NCBI GenBank assembly: GCA_045613585.1
Contig: JAZLBG010000105.1
Span: 1-6,586 of the forward strand
DNA from: Fimenecus sp045613585
GTDB taxonomy: Bacteria > Bacillota > Clostridia > Oscillospirales > Acutalibacteraceae
Direction: 5' to 3'
Length of the DNA: 6,586 nucleotides
The notes below the pieces were generated by a model. That model saw only the letters and a list, made by a program, of their open reading frames with translations. It searched no databases and was not told the origin of the DNA. Positions within the stretch are counted from its first letter, which is position 1. Each line of letters starts with the position of its first letter. The translations under genes were made by a program, and so were the position numbers. Shown here piece by piece: positions 1 to 4,320 of the stretch.

Positions 1-1
1 T

Positions 2-511
2 TGTCATTTAATCGGTTTCCAGTTGACAGGTGAAAATGCAAATACAAGCAATCTCATAACAGGCACACGATATATGAATACGCAGGGTATGTTACCTTTT
101 GAAAATATGATTGCTGACTATGTAAAAGAAACTGAAAACCATGTAATTTATCGCGTAACGCCTATTTTTGATGGTGAAAATCTTGTAGCAAGTGGTGTGC
201 AGATGGAGGCATATTCAGTTGAAGATAATGGTGATGGCATCTGCTTTAACGTATATTGTTATAATGTTCAACCAGGTGTTATAATTGACTATGCAACAGG
301 TGAAAGCAGACTTGACACAGAAACTACAACAAAAGTAGAAGATGATATAAATGATTCACAGTATGTGCTTAATACATCTTCAAAGAAAATTCATAATCCA
401 ACTTGCTCAGGTGCTAAAAATATGAGTGAAAAGAATAAAAAGATTGTCCGCGGAAGAGAATTGAAATCTTACCTTAATGATGGTTATGAATACTGTGGAA
501 TTTGTTTTTGA
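2..511 (+). CDS. DNA/RNA non-specific endonuclease with C-terminal Ada-like zinc tail (5' partial)
   Basis: The gene enters from the left edge already open; 169 residues are visible before TGA at 509-511. The first visible residues are C-H-L-I-G, the end of the DRGH-type motif of the beta-beta-alpha-metal (Serratia nuclease/EndA) family, in the R-C-H variant that I recall from Clostridia. Counting from the first visible codon, H2 is the expected general base, N26 (in GTRYMN) the Mg ligand, and E34 (in GMLPFE) lies 8 residues after the Asn as in the family. The core runs to about residue 105. After a short acidic linker, residues 120-169 resemble the small Ada-like metal-binding module often attached to secreted nucleases, with H131, C135, C165 and C168 as likely zinc ligands. 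Family members are exported or surface-attached and cut DNA and RNA without sequence specificity. Any signal peptide lies outside the window. The TTG at 23 is not a start, because the reading frame and the catalytic motif extend upstream of it. Confidence 0.9.
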   Translation, partial: CHLIGFQLTGENANTSNLITGTRYMNTQGMLPFENMIADYVKETENHVIYRVTPIFDGENLVASGVQMEAYSVEDNGDGICFNVYCYNVQPGVIIDYATGESRLDTETTTKVEDDINDSQYVLNTSSKKIHNPTCSGAKNMSEKNKKIVRGRELKSYLNDGYEYCGICF

Positions 512-530
512 TTGAAAGGGGGCAATTATA

Positions 531-1928
531 GTGTCATTTAATGAACTTGAAAAAGAATTTCTCACAAGATGTGAAGAATACGCAAAAAGTATAAATGCAC
601 TCGGCACAAAAACTACGTCTGAAAAGAAAACAACATTTTTCTCGATTAGTTTACCTTCAATAAAAATTCAGTTTATTTATGGTAAAAAAAGAAGTGCTTT
701 GGACCTGCCAAGCACTATTTTTGCTCGTATTTATCTTAATAAAAATACAAATCATTTTTATCATATTCCCGAGCTTCTTGCGTTTCTTGGTATCGACGAT
801 TACAGAGCTTGTTACTTTCCTTATATTGAATCAGAAGAAAGAATGAATTGCTGTTTTGATGCACTTACCCAAGTGCTTGACTCTCATATTGAAGATTTTG
901 AAAAGATTGTAACAACTTTTCGTCACGAAGAAATGCGCCGTTATCAGTTTGAATGCGTTAAGGGTATGTATTCTCTTAAAGAGGAAGACTACAACGAAAT
1001 TGATGTGTATGCAATGATGCTTGAAATGGGCGAAACAATGACATTTCTTCATCGACAGACAATTTTTGATGCATATTATAATCTTTGTCGCGGAAAGCGT
1101 GAAGAAGCAATTAAGAAATATGAGAAATTGTTGTCTAAAAATTTGTTATTTGATTATGAAAAACGATTATTAGAATTTATCAAAAATCCCGAAAATGCAG
1201 ATTTTAAGCCAATAACAGATGAATGTTTTTCATATAAAGATGCAAAACCATATGTGCTTAGTAGTAATGTGTTTTCATTTAAATCACTTATGTTTTCGTT
1301 GGGTGCAACTATTCCAATTTTCTTGATTTCTACGTTTGTTGTTGAAAAAATTGTATCAGCAGGGGCAATTGCACACTATGGAGCTCCTTGGTGGGTAACA
1401 TTACTTTTTGGTGCGGTTTCTGCGCTTACAGTTACAATAGGCTTTGCTGACCATATCAATAAAGTGGTTGGTGACAAAAAAGCAAAAATAAGAGTAAAAT
1501 ACCGCCAGATTCTTGAGTCTAAACTTTCAAAGGACATTACTGAAGTTATATTCAGAAGTTTTTCTACAATTCTGTTTTTATTTGTTATGATGCTTTCGCT
1601 GTTTACAACAAGCGTTTACGATACATATATTAAAACTCCAAGTGACGACAATCCATTTACATCAATTGAAATCCAATATGAAGATATTGACAAAATTTAT
1701 TATATGGATGCTCGTTACAATGTTTATGGTGACCGAATTGACAGACCATCTTATGTGCTTATATTTAAAGATGGTACAATGTTTGATTTTGATATGGTTA
1801 ATACAGCTAAAGAAACTGAAGAAGATGTTTTACCATTACTTGAAAAGTACAATTTAGAGATTACAAAGGTTGATAACCATAAAGAAATACCCGGCTATGA
1901 CAAGTATTACGAGGAAAATTATGAATAA
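531..1928 (+). CDS. Uncharacterised three-helix membrane protein, 465 aa
   Basis: I do not recognise this family. The GTG start at 531 has a strong ribosome binding site (AAAGGGGG, 515-522) 8 bases upstream, and the next in-frame ATG is about 100 codons further in. Residues 1-250 are hydrophilic, without a signal peptide, and probably cytoplasmic; residues about 100-220 are rich in Glu, Lys and aromatics and look helical. Hydrophobic segments lie at about 252-275, 287-306 and 342-363. The basic stretch between the last two (about 308-335, rich in K and R) should be cytoplasmic by the positive-inside rule, which puts the roughly 100-residue C-terminus outside. That tail has a beta-like pattern (SYVLIFKDGTMFDFD, 407-421) followed by an acidic, Tyr-rich end. 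It lies 19 bases after the nuclease gene and 15 before the glycosidase gene, so it is probably cotranscribed with both. A sensory or envelope role is possible but nothing visible proves one. Confidence 0.85.
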   Translation: MSFNELEKEFLTRCEEYAKSINALGTKTTSEKKTTFFSISLPSIKIQFIYGKKRSALDLPSTIFARIYLNKNTNHFYHIPELLAFLGIDDYRACYFPYIESEERMNCCFDALTQVLDSHIEDFEKIVTTFRHEEMRRYQFECVKGMYSLKEEDYNEIDVYAMMLEMGETMTFLHRQTIFDAYYNLCRGKREEAIKKYEKLLSKNLLFDYEKRLLEFIKNPENADFKPITDECFSYKDAKPYVLSSNVFSFKSLMFSLGATIPIFLISTFVVEKIVSAGAIAHYGAPWWVTLLFGAVSALTVTIGFADHINKVVGDKKAKIRVKYRQILESKLSKDITEVIFRSFSTILFLFVMMLSLFTTSVYDTYIKTPSDDNPFTSIEIQYEDIDKIYYMDARYNVYGDRIDRPSYVLIFKDGTMFDFDMVNTAKETEEDVLPLLEKYNLEITKVDNHKEIPGYDKYYEENYE

Positions 1929-1943
1929 TTAAGGGGAAAAACT

Positions 1944-2873
1944 ATGCCATATTTATTTACACACTTTAAAGAAAAATATACACCTGACGGCGAGCAGGTC
2001 TATTTTGGAATAAGCCGTGACGGACTAAATTGGGAAAAAGTAAATGACGGTAATCCTGTGCTTACTGCAACTTTAGGTGAAAAAGGTTGTCGTGATATTG
2101 AAATTGTGCGACTTCACACAGGTGGATTTGTAATTCTCACAACAGACCTTTGTGTTGCTAATCGTTATGATGAAAACTGGAATCTAGATTGGTCAAATAT
2201 TAACCGCACAGGTAGCAAGTGCCTTCGCATGTGGAAAACAGATGATTTAGTGCATTTCAGCGAAGAAAAACTCGTGTATTTTGGTCGTGACGATTTTGGT
2301 TGTATGTGGGCACCTGAAGTGTATTTTGAAAAAGAAACAGGTGAATATTTAATTCATTGGGGCTCAACTGTGGCAGAAGATGATTACAAGCATATGTCAA
2401 TTTACTGTTCAGTAACAAAGGATTTTGAAACATTCTCAGAGCCAAAGCTTTTCTTTACGAAAGACAACGAAATTCTTGATACACATATTCGAAAAATTGA
2501 TGGAGTTTATCATATGTTTTATAAAAATGCACATAATCCGTCAATGAATATGCACGCTACATCTGATAATCTTTACGGACCATATAAACACGACAAAGGC
2601 TTTGAAGATTATATGAATACCATTGAAAAACCAGGGTCTTATGAAGCAGGAACAAGTTTCACTTTACCTGACGGCAGATGGTGTGTTCTTTTCGACTTCT
2701 TCGGTTGCGAAAAAGAAAAAATGGGATATGTGCCATTCATTTCTTCAAAACCAGGGGATATGAATTTTACCCGTTGTCCTGAGTTGGTTAAATTCCCTTA
2801 TGGCTATAAACATGGCGGAGTTGTTGAAATCACAGAAGAAGAATACGAAAGACTAAAAACCGCAAAATTTTAA
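1944..2873 (+). CDS. Glycoside hydrolase family 43-type (five-bladed beta-propeller) glycosidase, cytoplasmic
   Basis: This 309-residue protein fits the GH43/GH32 superfamily (arabinofuranosidases, xylosidases and related enzymes). The N-terminus has a first-blade pattern (YFGISRDGLNWEKV, 20-33). D51 in the R-D-I-E-I-V-R motif matches the general base that usually sits in RDPFIVR. W122-A-P-E125 is the conserved WAPE motif. D179 in ILDTHI fits the pKa-modulating Asp, and E234 in SYEAGTSF fits the general acid usually found in an EGPT-like motif. All three catalytic carboxylates therefore appear to be present, although the residues after D51 and E234 deviate from the common form. There is no signal peptide or binding module, so it should act in the cytoplasm on imported oligosaccharides. 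The ATG at 1944 follows AAGGGG (1931-1936) by 7 bases. It is the last gene before the terminator. GH43 specificities vary widely and the substrate cannot be assigned. Confidence 0.85.
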   Translation: MPYLFTHFKEKYTPDGEQVYFGISRDGLNWEKVNDGNPVLTATLGEKGCRDIEIVRLHTGGFVILTTDLCVANRYDENWNLDWSNINRTGSKCLRMWKTDDLVHFSEEKLVYFGRDDFGCMWAPEVYFEKETGEYLIHWGSTVAEDDYKHMSIYCSVTKDFETFSEPKLFFTKDNEILDTHIRKIDGVYHMFYKNAHNPSMNMHATSDNLYGPYKHDKGFEDYMNTIEKPGSYEAGTSFTLPDGRWCVLFDFFGCEKEKMGYVPFISSKPGDMNFTRCPELVKFPYGYKHGGVVEITEEEYERLKTAKF

Positions 2874-2886
2874 TTTCATAGTTATG

Positions 2887-2918
2887 GGATGGAGGAATTC
2901 TCCATCCTTTTCTTTTTT
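2887..2918 (+). terminator. Rho-independent terminator after the glycosidase gene
   Basis: A perfect 8-bp stem, GGATGGAG (2887-2894) and CTCCATCC (2900-2907), closes a 5-base GAATT loop and is followed directly by a T-rich tract (TTTTCTTTTTT, 2908-2918). It begins 14 bases after the stop codon of the glycosidase gene. It ends the first gene block and separates it from the regulated operon downstream. There is no matching T-run on the opposite strand, so it looks one-directional. Confidence 0.92.
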
Positions 2919-2957
2919 AAAATTTAATTAAGAAAAATAAATATTTATAAAAAGATG

Positions 2958-2986
2958 TTGACAAAACCAAAAAACAGGTGTACTAT
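2958..2986 (+). promoter_or_regulatory. Sigma-A-type promoter of the GntR-ABC operon
   Basis: The -35 box TTGACA (2958-2963) is a perfect consensus. After a 17-base spacer comes the -10 box TACTAT (2981-2986), one mismatch from TATAAT. Transcription would start near 2992-2994, inside the left arm of the inverted repeat, so a repressor bound there would directly block RNA polymerase. The region lies just after the upstream terminator and 59 bases before the regulator start codon. Confidence 0.88.
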
Positions 2987-3024
2987 GAAACTGTGCTAAT
3001 CGAAATAGCACAGTTAACACAGTT
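2978..3024 (+). repeat. Extra operator-like half-sites flanking the main dyad
   Basis: Two more copies of the half-site flank the perfect dyad. On the left, TGTACTA (2979-2985) overlaps the -10 box and differs by one base from TGTGCTA in the left arm, 13 bases downstream. On the right, AACACAGTT (3016-3024) directly follows AGCACAGTT (3007-3015), giving a tandem 9-bp repeat with one mismatch. Its reverse complement, AACTGTGTTAA, matches the extended left arm AACTGTGCTAA at 10 of 11 positions. Four related half-sites thus span about 46 bases, which may allow more than one repressor dimer to bind. Confidence 0.55.
2989..3015 (+). promoter_or_regulatory. Perfect inverted-repeat operator, probable binding site of the YtrA-type repressor
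   Basis: AACTGTGCTA (2989-2998) and TAGCACAGTT (3006-3015) form a perfect 10-bp inverted repeat around a 7-base centre (ATCGAAA). It begins 2 bases after the -10 box and covers the expected transcription start. No T-run follows, so it is not a terminator. GntR-family repressors bind such dyads as dimers, and YtrA-subfamily genes usually sit behind their own operator, so autorepression by the next gene is the natural reading. Binding itself is inferred from position and symmetry. Confidence 0.82.
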
Positions 3025-3030
3025 CAAAAT

Positions 3031-3038
3031 AGGAGGTG
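3031..3038 (+). promoter_or_regulatory. Ribosome binding site that fixes the regulator start at 3045
   Basis: AGGAGGTG is a near-perfect anti-16S match. A GTG that opens a longer reading frame at 3036 lies inside this site and cannot be used with it. The in-frame GTG at 3045 lies 6 bases beyond the site and gives the N-terminus MNIFLDYHSRTPIYEQI, typical of YtrA-type regulators. Confidence 0.85.
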
Positions 3039-3044
3039 ATACAG

Positions 3045-3416
3045 GTGAATATATTTCTCGATTACCATTCAAGAACTCCAATTTATGAGCAGATTAAAGA
3101 ACAAATCGTGCTTGATATCAGTAGGGGAGTTCTCAAAAAAGATGACCAGCTACCATCTTTAAGACAGTTGTCTGCGCAGTTAGGAATTAATATTAACACT
3201 GTCAAACGTGCTTTATCAGAGCTGGAAGCACAAGGGGTAATTTACTCTGTTGCGGGTAAAGGTATATTCATCAGCGGAAACGCAGAATCACAGAATATTT
3301 ATCTTGAACAATCTTTAGATGCAGTAAAAAATGCACTCATAACTGCAAAACAGATGGGTGCAAGTGAAGAAAAGATTACTGCATTAATTAAAGACGTTTT
3401 CAAAGGAGTTGAATAA
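3045..3416 (+). CDS. GntR-family transcriptional regulator, YtrA subfamily
   Basis: At 123 residues this has the compact size of the YtrA subfamily, which lacks the large effector domain of other GntR proteins. The winged helix-turn-helix covers about residues 11-78: the entry motif PIYEQIKEQI (12-21), then DQLPSLRQLSAQLGININTV (34-53), where PSLRQLSAQLGIN is the GntR signature, the recognition-helix region to about 62, and a wing ending in GKGIFISG (71-78). The remaining 45 residues should form the short helical dimerisation tail. The start is the GTG at 3045, chosen from the ribosome binding site. It is the first gene of the operon, directly behind the inverted repeat it probably binds, and only 1 base separates it from the ATPase gene. 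The likely role is autorepression of the transporter operon, relieved in relatives by cell-wall-active compounds; the inducer here is unknown. Confidence 0.93.
   Translation: MNIFLDYHSRTPIYEQIKEQIVLDISRGVLKKDDQLPSLRQLSAQLGININTVKRALSELEAQGVIYSVAGKGIFISGNAESQNIYLEQSLDAVKNALITAKQMGASEEKITALIKDVFKGVE
3402..3408 (+). promoter_or_regulatory. Ribosome binding site that fixes the ATPase TTG start at 3418
   Basis: AAAGGAG lies within the last codons of the regulator gene. The TTG at 3409 touches this site with no spacer, while the in-frame TTG at 3418 is 9 bases away and is the better start. No ATG occurs in frame near here. The overlap with the regulator's end suggests translational coupling. Confidence 0.75.
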
Positions 3417-3417
3417 T

Positions 3418-4320
3418 TTGATTGAATTTGTAAATGTAACTAAAAAATTCGGCGACTTTACTGCGGTTGAAAATATATCATTTAAAGTTGAGCCTTCATC
3501 AATTTATGGTCTTATCGGCTACAATGGTGCAGGTAAAACAACACTTTTAAAAACTGCTGCAGGTATTTATAAATCAGATGAAGGTCAAGTGCTTATGGAC
3601 GGAGTAGATACTTTCAATAACGATACTGTTCGCCGTGAAATATTTTATATTCCTGACGACCTTTATTTCCCAATGAATGCAACAATCAACAGTATGGCGA
3701 AGTTTTACGCTGATTATTATCCGAATTTCAGTATGAAAACACTTAATAATCTTGTTGAGGTATTCGGTCTTGACCCAAAAAAGAAAATCCGTGGATTTCC
3801 AAAGGGTATGCAACGCCAGACAGAAATAATTCTCGCATTGGCATCACACCCTAAATATATGCTTCTTGACGAAACATTTGACGGTCTTGACCCACATAAA
3901 AAAGAAGTTACAAAGAAACTGTTTATTGAGTATGTGGCAGAAAGTGAATGTTCACTTGTAATTTCATCACACAATCTTTCAGAGCTTTCTGAACTTTGCG
4001 ATAATGTTGGTCTTATTAATGGTAAACAACTTGTAATGGATTGTTCAGTTTATGATATTTCCAAGAATTACAGTAAAATCCGTCTTATTTTTGACCGTGA
4101 TATTACAGAAAACGATTTCAAAGATATTAAGTATAAATCTCTTGAAATTGACGGCAAGGTTGCAATGATTATCTTTGATAAAGCAACAGCCGACGAAAAA
4201 CAGAAGCTTAATGCACTTCTTCCTATGGCTATTGACGAATATCAGCTTACAATGGAAGAAGTATTCTTAAACGAAATGGAGGACAAGAAATATGACATCA
4301 CAAAAATCTTTGAAAAATAA
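3418..4320 (+). CDS. ABC transporter ATP-binding protein, YtrB-like
   Basis: This 300-residue ATPase (counted from the TTG at 3418) powers the permease encoded next. The Walker A motif is GYNGAGKTT (34-42), Walker B is YMLLDE (147-152) with D151 and the catalytic base E152, the D-loop is FDGLDP (154-159), and the switch histidine is H185 in ISSHN. The order and spacing are those of a full nucleotide-binding domain. Two motifs are unusual: the signature reads FPKGMQRQ (127-134), with Pro where the ATP-contacting Ser is expected, and the Q-loop region reads YIPDDLYFP (77-85) without a Gln. Residues about 216-300 form the C-terminal extension common in YtrB-type proteins, ending in the LTMEEVFLN-like motif often seen in exporter ATPases. 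The gene follows the GntR regulator by 1 base and overlaps the permease start by 29 bases, indicating one coupled operon. By homology it is an envelope-stress or antibiotic-response exporter ATPase; the substrate is unknown. Confidence 0.92.
   Translation: MIEFVNVTKKFGDFTAVENISFKVEPSSIYGLIGYNGAGKTTLLKTAAGIYKSDEGQVLMDGVDTFNNDTVRREIFYIPDDLYFPMNATINSMAKFYADYYPNFSMKTLNNLVEVFGLDPKKKIRGFPKGMQRQTEIILALASHPKYMLLDETFDGLDPHKKEVTKKLFIEYVAESECSLVISSHNLSELSELCDNVGLINGKQLVMDCSVYDISKNYSKIRLIFDRDITENDFKDIKYKSLEIDGKVAMIIFDKATADEKQKLNALLPMAIDEYQLTMEEVFLNEMEDKKYDITKIFEK

Noticed and set aside
2..542. Direct repeat TGTCATTTAAT at 2-12 and 532-542
   Set aside because: The 11-base match falls in different reading frames of two unrelated genes and has no extended similarity; it is expected by chance in AT-rich sequence.
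1642..1857. Small + strand open frame of 71 codons
   Set aside because: It lies wholly inside the membrane protein gene in another frame, and its low-complexity composition is typical of a shadow frame.
1..2873. Anti-phage defence island built around the nuclease
   Set aside because: The nuclease belongs to an exported non-specific family, and no recognised defence partner, mobile element or integration mark is present in the window.
2989..3024. Riboswitch or attenuator in the regulator leader
   Set aside because: The dyad covers the expected transcription start, no T-run follows it, and the leader is too short for a structured riboswitch; a DNA operator explains it better.
3036..3044. Longer N-terminus of the GntR regulator starting at GTG 3036
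   Set aside because: That GTG lies within the AGGAGGTG ribosome binding site, and the GTG at 3045 has correct spacing and gives the family-typical N-terminus.
3409..3417. TTG at 3409 as the ATPase start
   Set aside because: It directly touches the AAAGGAG site with no spacer; the TTG at 3418 has a 9-base spacer and starts at the usual point before the first beta strand.
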